Assembly: GCA_030770425.1 (NCBI GenBank)
Contig: JASJFT010000016.1
Coordinates: forward strand, 124,001-188,000
DNA: 64,000 nt
From: Darksidea phi
Taxonomy: Eukaryota > Ascomycota > Dothideomycetes > Pleosporales > Lentitheciaceae
Reading direction: 5' to 3'
The notes beneath the pieces are model-generated. The model worked only from the letters and a program-made list of their open reading frames with translations, was not told the DNA's origin and did not search any database. The translations under genes and the position numbers were made by a program. Positions 21,407 to 31,235 of the stretch are shown here, piece after piece (the stretch's first letter is position 1; each line of letters begins with the position of its first letter).

Positions 21407-22649
21407 TCATGTCTGGGATCCTGCCGCTCTTTCCTCCAATTGCTTCTTCGCCGCCCACTGCTTCTCTTGACTGATCTTCGCTAAGATCTTATCCGCCCCT
21501 TTCTCGAGCAAGATCTTCGCAACATCTCTCCCCAAAGTCTCGGCCTCTTCGGCCGACCTGACTTTCCGAGCAGCCTCATACTCGACTGACTCCTGCCCGT
21601 CCACGCTGACCACGACCGTCTTGAGAACTAGCTCCTGCTCGTCCAACTCCGGCTCCGCTTCTTCCACTGCCGTTCCATGTTTATCGTAGTCCTTCGCAGG
21701 CTGCACTCCAATAGCAAGTCCTTTGCCGCCCCTCCATGTTGTCTCTACGCCGATAGGCACACTGCAGCCTCCCTCCAGGGCACGTAGAAGCGCTCGCTCT
21801 GCTGAATTTGCACGTGTGGACCGCTCGCACCGAATCTTCTCCAGCATGGCCTTCACACTCGCGTCGTTCTTGCGGATCTCTACAGCTAGAGCGCCTTGTC
21901 CCACTGCGTGCAGCATTCCTCCGTTATCGCTACTCAGGTATTGCGTTATCCGGCTCTCCATGCCTAACCTCTTTAAGCCTGCTGCTGCTAAAATGATGGC
22001 CGCGTACGGCGAGTCCTCAGCATCAAGTTTGCCTAGCCGTGTCCCCACATTCCCCCGAAGATCGGCGAATTTCAAGTGGGGATATAATCGGCGCAGTTGG
22101 GCAGCGCGTCGTATTGAGGATGTGCCAATTGTCGACCCATGTGGAAGTTGGGAGACTTGCGAGCCCTTTGGGAGTCGGGGGGAGACGATGAGCGCATCAC
22201 GGGGGTCTTCGCGCTCGAGAATGGCGCCTAGTTCGAGGTTGTCGGGCAGCTGTGTAGGCATGTCTTGGTCATGTTAGCTTCGATATAGAAGCGGCCATCT
22301 TATAGAGCGTACCTTTCAGGCAGTGCACAATTAAGTCCAACTCGCCACTCTCCAGCATGGCCTCCAGTTCGCCTGTCCACAAGCTCTTCGCATTCTCGCC
22401 TTGGCTCAATTGTTGCAGCGGCGTTACTTTGTCCTTGTCTCCTTGCGCCAACACTGGGCAGATGTTGTATGTCCGGTCCGGATATGCCGTTTTGAGTGCC
22501 AGTTCCACGCTCCGAGCTTGGATTTGAGCAAGTGCAGACCGTCGCGTGCCGATGTTGATGGGTGGGAATTGCGTACTCGTTGATGTATTGGCTGCTTGGG
22601 GAGTGGGGTAGGAGGGCGTCTGGAGGTCGGCAGCTGTTGCGGACGCCAT
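21407..22649 (-). CDS. HEM3: porphobilinogen deaminase (hydroxymethylbilane synthase)
   Basis: Third enzyme of haem synthesis, joining four porphobilinogens to hydroxymethylbilane in the cytosol. Exons 22649-22313 and 22263-21407 (49-nt intron, donor gtacgc, branch gctaac), 397 aa. Motifs in order: INIGTRRSALAQIQA, ELDLIVHCLKDMP with the catalytic Asp restored exactly at the splice junction, STIGTSSIRRAAQLRR, FADLRGNVGTRLGKLD, AILAAAGLKRLG, GQGALAVEIRKND, and LLRALEGGCSVPIGV, whose Cys carries the dipyrromethane cofactor. The Ala/Thr/Pro-rich first 30 residues look disordered. Length fits fungal homologues. Confidence 0.95.
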
Positions 22650-23086
22650 TGGAGAAGTTGATGAGAGATGTGGCGTGGGGAAAGGTGGATGTTTAAACTC
22701 TCGATTGCTGTGGGCGGGGGGTCAAGTTCACGTCATTCCGAGGCTTTTCTCTATTCGGGTTAGCGTTGAAAACTAGGGGTCCCGTTGCGCCATCCTTCCG
22801 CGATTCTTCCCTCCGATTTTATCAATTCTTTATCGAATGATTCCATTGTTGATACCGTCTGACTCGCTGCTTCCATTTACTACTAACATGAGCCTTAGGC
22901 CTAACCGGTACACTTATTCAGACTAGTCGAATTCTACCTACGAAGACTCTACCAGGAAAACGAGACTTGATAACCAAAGCCTCTCAATACATCTAATCTC
23001 TCAAACAAGTCTAGAGCAAATCAATATGATCCTTCCAGATAACCATTTTTGCCATCTTCACCCTTGAATCCCACTTTCGTCACCGT
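22650..23086. other. intergenic, no gene seen
   Basis: 437 bases between the HEM3 start and the 3' end of the RNase gene. Confidence 0.5.
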
Positions 23087-23565
23087 CTACCATCCGGAAC
23101 AAGCGACAAAAGCGTTTCCACTGGCTCCAGTGTGGGTAATCTCGCCAGCGCGCGCTCCGTTCTGGTTAAAAATCACTCGGTCTGCGCCTGGGGAGCCTTT
23201 CATCTCGTCAGTCTCTTTTTCAGAATCTGTTATTACCGGGAAGCTCTACCACTACCGACGAAGGTGCCGCTCTCCAAAAGAGGGAACTCGTAATACGTTC
23301 CAGATACAAGGAAGTCGAAACCTTCGAAGTTGTTGTACACGTGCGGGTACGAGCCGCCACCTGCTGTTCCTCCTTGCTTGACGTAGTTGTAACCCGAGTT
23401 TCGAGCAGCAGTGACCTGGGCGCTGGTGTAGCAGTTCGAGCCGCACGTCACGTAGCACGCCCGTTCGGCAATTTCCTCAACTTCGATAGGAGCATCGACG
23501 AATGACGTAGGAAGAGCAAGAGCTAAAGGCGCAAGGGCCAGAAGGAACGCCGAGAATAATTTCAT
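23087..23565 (-). CDS. secreted guanyl-specific ribonuclease (RNase N1/T1 family)
   Basis: Exons 23565-23250 and 23196-23087 (53-nt intron) give 141 aa. A signal peptide and short pro-segment (ending near EEIAER, residue 35) precede a mature domain of about 106 residues, the RNase T1 size. Catalytic positions are present: His in [14 protein letters not shown], the Glu of NNFEGF, Arg in PGADRVIF and His in [10 protein letters not shown]. The four Cys of the T1 pattern are in [15 protein letters not shown] and near the end (FVACSG). Two donors are possible (23249 or six bases upstream on the gene strand); the chosen one keeps the T1 loop length. Cleaves single-stranded RNA after G; exported, probably nutritional or interaction-related. 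Confidence 0.88.
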
Positions 23566-24786
23566 GTTGAACGAAGAGGAAGATCAAGTACGAATGATCA
23601 GACAGCAATGGGCGGACTGATCCCTGAGAAATTCAGTTTGTCCCCATAAAGGTACTGCAACACTAGATTATATACATGTTTATCGACTAGGGACCCAAGC
23701 GGACTACTCGCGACATCTACACACGATCAAGAACCAAACAGATCAAACTGCATGTTAGACAAGACCATTGTCGCTAACCCTAACCTAAACCAACCTTTAC
23801 CTCCGCGTCAGCTTACGGTGAATTTGTTTTTCATCGTCCCATTACTATTTCGCCGGCTAGTACCATTGGTCCAACGTATTCGTACTTTCTTATCATTCGA
23901 CATCTTCTCGCTACGCGCCGTTCATCCAGCGTCGAAGTTGAGCGCACCCTCCGGTATCCTCTTGTCTCATTGGCTTCTTCGCTCGTCTAAGTCAGACGAC
24001 ATAAAACTGGGCGCAACACCCCGCGGTCTTCATCCCCGGACACTGGCATCAGGGAACTTCAACCGAAAAGGAAGGTACAGGACATTGGATAGGTGCACCG
24101 CGGCATACTTTTATCTTGTTTTATTTGTTTCGTGCCCTGGTTTATCAAGACCAAAGACATGTGCTGTTTTGATAGGCTGTTCGACGGTAGGGATCGGCGG
24201 CTACGGTTCGACATCTAACCCTAATCGGGAAGGTAGGTGCGTCCTCTATAGAGGGTCTAGGGACTGCGCGTTCATGGTGGGGTGAGTACATGAACGCGGT
24301 GTCTCCGACTACACCACCTGAATCTTAAATCTGCACAACAAAAAAGAATCAGCTACTCGTATTACTTTCTTACGGCAGCTTGAATGGTACATACGAATAG
24401 AAGCACTCTGTATGAATTATGTATCGATTAAGCAGGTAGTAGATGTAGTTGTTCATATTGGTTTAGCGTTAGCCCCTGAGCTTCCGTGCGAACAAAGAGA
24501 CATCTCCACGACATGGTATGGCCGACTTTGGCATCATACATCACCCTGTGTGACGAATGTGATGGCGTCCCATGGCAGTTGATCAACAAGTTTCATATAC
24601 CAGATATAAGATTACTATTCGTTCTATAGAAGATGTGAGATAGAGTATATAAGATAGGCCTGTCATGAACTGGCCTCGAAGTGGAACTGCAACGAGCGTT
24701 GATAATAGTATTGATATCTATAAGGAAGAAGGAAGGAGCTTCCTCCGTTTCGGAATAGGCGCAGGCTGAGCCTGAGCCCATAACAG
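23566..24786. other. intergenic, no gene seen
   Basis: 1.2 kb with several short chance frames. The plus-strand frame 23752-24285 shows no domain or composition signal. The tract near 23770 resembles aaccctaacc but is only two units long. Contains the RNase promoter. Confidence 0.4.
23667..23674 (-). promoter_or_regulatory. TATA-like box of the RNase N1/T1 gene
   Basis: tatataat on the minus strand, about 100 bases before the RNase start codon. Seen by sequence; role inferred. Confidence 0.3.
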
Positions 24787-26654
24787 CTAGTGGCTCACAG
24801 TGTAGTTCTCTCCACCGAGAAAAGGATATAGGAGCTTTTGCCCTGTAACTCTTTCGATATCCTTTACCACTACATGCATAGGGATCATGTATGTAGCGCC
24901 CTTTAGGGTGTCTACCCCGAAGAGTAGGCCAACGATCACCGCATCCTCACCGCCCTCCTCATCTAACAGCACAAAGCTGCCTGAATCTCCGGGGACTCCG
25001 AAAGCTTTATTGGCACTAAGTACTGTGTAGCACAGCACCGGCTTTGATGTTCCATCTTCCTTAAGATGATTCTTAGTATAAACAATGTCGATGGCAGACT
25101 TTCCTCGAGCATGTTCAACAATCCACTGATTGATGACACCTGGGATTTTTGTAATAGTACCCCGGGTCCAGTCTGTTGATCTCCCCATCTTAGCCACGTC
25201 GCTCTCCGTCGTAGGGTTGAGTCTGCGATACTCAAGGGCCTCTTGGTCTGCTCCAAGCTTCATGGTCCCAAGAGGCTCGGGAATGGTCTGCGTAATCTGA
25301 CGCTGAAATAGTGGCTGCACCAAGCACCAATCCAAAGCCCATTCTAGCTTGTTTCCGTTTTCGTCTTCCAAACCGCCGGTATCCTCCTCGTATAATGCAG
25401 ACCTAAAGCCAGAAGAAGCGAAGATCCGCCCAAATTGTCGATCAAAGGTTTGAATCGTCTCTAGATCATTTTTGATCCGAACTAGTTGGTTTTCGAATAT
25501 AGGTACAGATTCCAAACGTGCCACGTTCTTCTTGGCTTTAGCAATAGTCGACTCTTTTTTCTTGGCTCTCCTGTTTAGTTGGTCCTCAAAGTCGTGGTGG
25601 TCCCTGTCGGACGGTACAACGACTATGGTTGGTACGTTGTGGCCTGGTGCTATCCATCTATTCCCGGTGATTTCTTTGCAGAGAACATGATGGTTAGTAA
25701 GTCCAAGATGCAGATTGTTGGCTTTGGCTTTCTCCCCCAGGCAAACATTTCCTCTAATTGTTCCAGTTCCTTCCCCTAATACACCACAGGAGGATCCCAT
25801 CGGTACGACGTCTGTGTATGGTGCCATTGTACCAGTAATCGTCCATAGCGTTCTTTCGTCATCGTCGTCCTCCTTTGAGGCAAAAATGTTCGGATACGGC
25901 GCCATGTTATCTGTAACCGTATCTGGCTTGGTTTCAACGTCTTCGTTCTCGTCTGAGGCAACTATGTTTGTTCCAAACCTAAGTTCAACCTCTAGCCCAG
26001 CTGGCAACTTCTCTCGCAACAGGGGCAATGTTTCATTCCACCAAGATTTGTCGTTAGCGTCAAGCGCGCTAATGACGATCGTGGGCTTGCACTGGTTTTC
26101 CTCGATTCCCCTATAGAGAACGTCTATAGTTACCCATAGATGGTGGTGAAGGCGTTCTGCCAAAGTGGGGTAGAATTGCTTCCACCGCATCGCAATCTCG
26201 TCGACATTGGATGTTACAGGCTTGGTTACGCCACCAAAAAATGCCCTGTAGTCGATAATTTCGATTGCCGCATCATTGCCTTCGGACAGCAAATACTGCC
26301 GAATAGACTTCACAGCCTGTATCCAAGAGCTGTTTCCAATGGCTGGATCATATTTTGTGGCAATTGTAAATGTTGGACGTCGATCGTGTCCTTTATTGAA
26401 CCGATATGCGGGAGTATTAGGCTTCCGACCATCTCAATGTTGTGCTGTTGCAGAATTCCTCGGACATTAGAAATTGTCTGCTCCGGGAAGACGTTGTTTA
26501 TACTGTTGTTGAGGTCCGTCTCGACCGGAAGAACTGGTAACGTAGGCCAGCCTACGCGATAGGGCAGTCGGGTATCCAATTCGCGCTCAATTTGCTCCAT
26601 GGTTGTTGTCATGGTGGTTTCCTGGGGAATTATTGAAGGTTTACCGGAAGACAT
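24787..26654 (-). CDS. intracellular trypsin-like serine protease with unfamiliar N-terminal region
   Basis: Exons 26654-26504 and 26432-24787 (71-nt intron, donor gtataa, branch ctaat, weak acceptor ttgag) give 598 aa. No signal peptide or membrane helix. Residues about 55-205 form a region I cannot name (PTFTIATKYDPAIGNSSWIQ, WVTIDVLYRG, KPTIVISALD, GLEVELRFG). Two 26-residue tandem repeats follow (205-256), each ending in MAPY. Then a chymotrypsin-fold protease: TNHHVL (His near 298), ALDWCLV (Asp near 418) and GVPGDSGSF (Ser near 534), a complete triad. The region from about 320 to 380 is a charged insert (RRAKKKESTIAKAKKN). The start is uncertain: Mets at 26654 and slightly downstream are both possible. 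The substrate is unknown. Family resemblance is to fungal cytosolic trypsin-like peptidases, some of which accompany NLR-like proteins. Confidence 0.72.
25816..25971 (-). repeat. two tandem 78-bp (26-aa) repeats inside the protease gene
   Basis: Both units align without gaps: NI(V/F)AS near the start, an acidic core (DENEDVE versus KEDDDDE), then T(V/I)T(D/G)(N/T)MAPY at the end. A partial third unit start (TDVVP) follows. The linker joins the N-terminal region to the protease. Confidence 0.75.
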
Positions 26655-27399
26655 ATAAATATCCGACGCAGACAAAGGAATGCGAAAGGTAATTATATGC
26701 CTTTCAAGTCGGCTCCAACAATGTTGTTCATTCCTCGTTACCCCTTCTTTCCCGAGAATTCCAACAAGGTTTCTTAGAAAGATGGTAGCTTGAGTGATGT
26801 TTCCGTCTCCGGTATTTTGATCTTCGATAATACCCGGTAGTAGACCTGAGCGGTATGCATGTGGGGCTCTGATAACACTTAGTCCGTGCTCCGATATTTG
26901 ATAGATTCGTAGTAGGGATAGGCGGGTATGAGTTGTGTTAGGTTTGTAGTCGAAAGGACCATTTTTTAGGAGCTTTTGTATGCGAAAGTGCATCTTGGCG
27001 TGAATCGTAACAGTGAACGACGCAGACAACTTATCAAGCCACCATGTTACACCGCATCTGAACTTTGAAAATTTCCCTATAAAGTCGGAATCGTTCTTTC
27101 ACAATGCAGGCAAGCTCGCCACCAGCGCAGACTAGCCAATCATCCTAGCCGGCAGCCCGCCCATAGTGGCGTTAGCTAGGTCCAGCTCGAGTTAGGTGTT
27201 AAGCAGCGGTCGGACCTCCTGGGCATGAGTAGAGCCCCTTTCACCCCCCTTTCACTCCCCGCCCGGGGCTGATTGGCCGAAAGCTGATGACTCATCACAG
27301 CTCAGTCACTCGTCAAGCCCCCGTCAAAGACACCCAGCTAACGAATTTCCGCCTGATCGGTAACGCGCAATATGTCATGCCTGCCGTGTACGGTCCGAC

Positions 27400-27520
27400 C
27401 GTCGACAGCTCTCCGTCGGCGACTCGTTCATGCGCGCCAGCTCGAACGCGCATATGGCCTCGCCTTTCCAGTTGTCGAAGCGCTCCAGGGTGTAGAGCTT
27501 TAGGAAGGACTCATCGGTTA
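27400..27520 (-). pseudogene. coding relic at edge of RIP-like stretch
   Basis: A minus-strand frame reads LTDESFLKLYTLERFDNWK and continues about 20 residues (GEAICAFELARMNESP). It has no start and runs into TA-rich decayed sequence on the upstream side. Not recognised; possibly the end of a mobile-element gene. Confidence 0.25.
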
Positions 27521-28089
27521 GGGTAAGCTATTACTACTATTTAGGTAGCAGTAGACGGCAACCGTAGGCTACTACGCTACTAAGCGACTATCCGGCGGGT
27601 TTCCCTAGTAGTACGCCATACCTAAGCCAGGAGATCAATACCGAACCTGTAATAGGCTACATCCCTATAGCCTTCCAACTGTTTATCAACCCTAAACTAG
27701 CATATACAGTTATAGTACGCGCCATACCCTCTCCAAGCCTCGGGCCGTTACCCTCGTAGTTATACCGTAACGCCTCAGGTAACGATTATAACCCTCTTTG
27801 GTTTTAGCCTTCTTGTATTTCAAGACATTCGGGACGAAATACCTTCGCGTGTCACCTTTTTGAGTTATTCCGCGAGTTTGACGACGCGATGGCTGCTACT
27901 CATTTGAACCAGCGGTCGAAATGGCCTAGGACGCTCCTGCGACGGCTTGCGAAACCCTAGGATATAGCAAACGTTTCAGACAACCTAAGGGTCGTCGGTG
28001 ACGTAACGGCAGCGCAGGGCCTCCATTGGCGCGACGTGGTTGGGGCTCACCGTGCTCATTGTCTCCAGATGTTGCAACTTCTTTAACGC

Positions 28090-28330
28090 CATGTTGCTGC
28101 CAGATGAGATTGCCATCTGCCCGAAGCTTCTTCGGCGCCCTCATCGGTGTATGCGACATGCGTACTCCCGGAGTCAGACTGGCGACTAGACATTGCGTCT
28201 GACATATATGTATCGCCAGTGTCTCCGTCACGATCGTCGGTATGGTCGGCCTTCCGGGAGGCTAGCGGTGTGTCGAGGATCGCGTCGGGGGTTGTGCGGT
28301 GCCTGGTAGTTCCTACAAGTATTATTGTTA
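28090..28330 (-). pseudogene. coding relic with Asp/Ser-rich C-terminus
   Basis: Open minus-strand frame (TTPDAILDTPLASRKADHTD ... TYMSDAMSSRQSDSG ... EEASGRWQSHLAATWR stop). A tag acceptor precedes it, so it might be a last exon, but no upstream exon could be found. Product not recognised. Confidence 0.25.
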
Positions 28331-28580
28331 GAGGCTAGAGTAGGAGGTAGTAAATATACTTATTGACACTAGGTTAAAGCTGGCTCTGAACTCTTTGCGC
28401 AATTAAAAGGAGATAACTGCTAGCTATTGGACTGTAGAATGTAAACCAGTGGGTGAACAGTCACTAGGAACACGAAAACTCAGCCTTACCCCGCTTCACA
28501 GTCTGTTCCACCGGTGATTCTTCCTCCACTCCGCATGCCCTCACATCCCCAAACTTTCTTTTCTCATAGCTTTCGCAAAA

Positions 28581-28830
28581 ATGTCTTCTTAGTTCTCATC
28601 CATAGTGCATGTGGACGCCATTGATGTTGACCCCTCCCAGGATGATGATATCACGACCCTCCCGAACTTCATGATGCTGCCGTCAAGGCTTGGTATAGGA
28701 GGATCCCGAGAATTACAAACATTCAACTTGGTACTCATCACTACATGAATATTAACGAAGGGGCTCAATTCCATGTTTCCAGACCTACAAATTTCGATAA
28801 GAATAGCGACAATCGCCATATATGGGCTAC
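28581..28830 (+). pseudogene. possible decayed small gene
   Basis: An ATG at 28581 is followed after two codons by tag, then by an open, coding-like stretch (FSSIVHVDAIDVDPSQDDD, then TTLPNFMMLPSRLGIGGS) and a shifted second frame starting at the next ATG (MNINEGAQFHVSRPTNFDKN). The early stop would be CAG in the parent if caused by C-to-T change. Product not recognised. Confidence 0.2.
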
Positions 28831-29658
28831 GTAATCGACATGCCAATCGTGAGCGAGTGAGATCCGAATACCGATGAGGCCCTGGTCAGCAACACTGAAA
28901 AGTTGCTAAATCTATGGGATCTCAAAAGATGTCTGAATGTGAGATAGTCTGTACGTTTCCGTGAATGACTGCTTGTATGGCTAGCAGAGTTCTGTTGCGA
29001 GTTTTCCATTGCACCTATGAGCTGACGCGCGGTGTTGTGTTGTGTCGGTGAGGCAGAAAGCAGCGCAACCAGAGTGTGCTGATGGTATCAGGCAAAGCAT
29101 TATCGCTCTTAGCTTCATAATGTCCAATCTGGTGGAAGGGCCAGTAGTCGAAGACTGTTGACTATATTTTCCGACTCTTAGGTGGCGCTTAGAGTCGCAC
29201 TTCTAGTCGACCATCATACTAGAAGAGTTTCGAAGGTGAAAGTAAGTCACAGCCGGAACGACATAAGGGATTGGCGAGCTTTTCAGGCTGATATCGGAGA
29301 ACCTCACCTGCTGTCGTGCATAGAAACCCGATCATGAAAAACAATTATTACCAGCCATCGACAGCTTGATGGTGTACAGCCTTCCTAGGGTACTCTGCAT
29401 TGGCAAGAGTGCATCCCGCGGACACATGGATGTAAATTGCATATACCTTTATTGGCACTTGAGCATACGGAATATTGGTGGTTGCTGTCCAGGCATGAAG
29501 GACTCAAGCCACTTTGTCACAATGCGCAGTTAATGTAGGCATAGCGCATCCTGGATCCGAGCCTCGATGCAGACCGGTTCCTCCCGACTATTCTACGCTT
29601 CTTTACGTCATATCCAGAATTTTCGCCAGATATTCAAAGTCTCATCCGTACCAACCCA

Positions 29659-31020
29659 CTAATATCCATCAGAATAATCGTCAGTGTCTGATGTGCTAAT
29701 ACTGACCTTGAATTTGATTTTAAAGACTTGTACAAATCTTTCAGCTTCCTGAGGCGGCTCGAAGCACTTCGTCAGATCCCAAAAAGGTACTCTAGGATGC
29801 ACATTGCGTTGTTCCCAGTTCATCTGCAGCTCGTCGTAAGCGAATGGTAGTGGCTCCGTTACGCAGATGTGGTTTTACCTTGGGCCCCCCAAGAGCGCGA
29901 ACGGCGTCGTTGTGTAAGCAAAGCTTCGGAGGCGTCAGGAAGTGAGCGGCGAATACTTGAGCATCGTGCGCTTTGCCAACAGCCACCCACTTTTGACGGG
30001 TAGCATGGTCGTGGTTCAAGTCATCTTATAAGAGATTAGTTGTCCATCCCCATCCATAGGCATCAAGGTCGTACCGATAACTACACATTTCCTTGCTCCC
30101 AAAATTTTAGTAGCTGTTTCAACAGACTCCTTTGTAGAGCCTACAAATGAGGGCTCGATTCTCTCATACCCCAGCTTCTGTAATACATTGAAGTAATAGG
30201 TTGTTTTTCCGGATCCTGGAAGACCAACAAGGAGCAAAATGGAGGGCTGTTCCTTTGGTATGTCAAGTGAGCCTGCTGAATTGTTAGCTTGCATTCGGCT
30301 GTACTCTAGCGGGGATTGTACGAACATTCACCGGCACTAGCGGTTTCAAGGTACCAGGATGGGTCAAACTTATGCTGCCAGGCTTCAGGCGGGGCTCCCA
30401 GGAAGTACTCTTCTGGTGTATAGAACCCGATTCCCACGTTGATACTGAAATGCCGGTCGTCCGCAGTGTGATCGGCTGGTCGTCCGGCTGCATCTCCAAC
30501 CAGGTATGACGCAGCAATGTCCACGCTTTGGCCTGGTCCAATTGACTCCGCGAAGTGCTCCCACGCGCGAGTCCTCGGCTTCCTCCAGTTGTCATTAGCG
30601 CAGGCTGCATATATCGTTGCTGGTACATTCAAGGCTTCGAATATTGCCTCCACCTTGGACCTGAATGTTTGAGCCTCAGGTGCTTCGGCCCCGTCTTTTG
30701 TCGTCAATCTTCCTTGATTGGTGAAGATGACGATTTGGAAACCTTCGTCATAGGTTTGCTGGAGTTTGACGGGAACCGTGTCATGCCACCAAGTCCAGTC
30801 ACTCGGATCCTCTCCTTTGAGTTTGCCGGATTTTGCCACTATCAAGGTGGAATCCTATCGGCCAGCGATCAGCTTTGATCATGGATGACGCGCAGAGTAT
30901 GCATACGAGATCGAATGCGGCAACTTTTAAGGGTGTCGAGATTTTGCCTCCCGTGCTCGCTGGACCAGAGTGGCGACCAATCAGCACTTCGGCTCCCGTA
31001 AGTTGCCACGTAATGGTCAT
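29659..31020 (-). CDS. pnk1: bifunctional polynucleotide kinase / 3'-phosphatase (PNKP)
   Basis: Repairs DNA ends by removing 3'-phosphates and phosphorylating 5'-OH. Five exons: 31020-30907, 30854-30332, 30272-30075, 30024-29879 and 29823-29659, giving 381 aa. Phosphatase (HAD) motif I is rebuilt at the first splice junction: AAFDL-DSTLIVAKSGK (DxDST type). Then WTWWHDTVP, IVIFTNQGRL (motif II), KPRTRAWEHF and SYLVGDAAGRPADHTADDRHF (motifs III/IV). Kinase: LLLVGLPGSGKTTYYFNVL (Walker A), then VVIDDLNHDHATRQKWVAV, and CLHNDAVRALGGPK with a short C-terminus. Nuclear, by family. The N-terminus is short (about 35 residues before motif I); an upstream exon cannot be excluded. Divergent to the NACHT gene, 215 bases apart. 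Confidence 0.9.
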
Positions 31021-31235
31021 TATCAGTAGATGGTTAGCAGTAGGGTGGTAGAGCTGAAAGGAAAGGGACTCGAGGATTATGTATGCCTTATGCGGGCGCT
31101 GAAATTATCGGGATGCCGGGCGGGCTATGTCGGGCGCTAGCTGAATCCGGACCCGCATGTTCACATGAGCTCTGAATCATACTGCTGGCCTCCCATAACG
31201 TGCAACATCACCTCACATGAACACGAACAAAACCC

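Larger units (their letters stand above)
26655..29658. other. 3-kb gene-poor region with decayed, RIP-like sequence
   Basis: No intact gene. About 27470-27800 is unusually rich in cta/tag/gta trinucleotides, as left by repeat-induced C-to-T mutation. Two coding-like relics on the minus strand flank it: one about 27400-27520 (reads LKLYTLERFDNWKGEAICAF in one frame) and one about 28090-28320 (DTYMSDAMSSRQSDSGSTHV within a longer frame ending in a stop). The rest (28850-29650) shows nothing. Confidence 0.5.

Noticed and set aside
23752..24285. 177-codon plus frame and a nearby telomere-like aaccctaacc
   Set aside because: The telomere-like motif has only two units and the frame shows no domain or codon signal.
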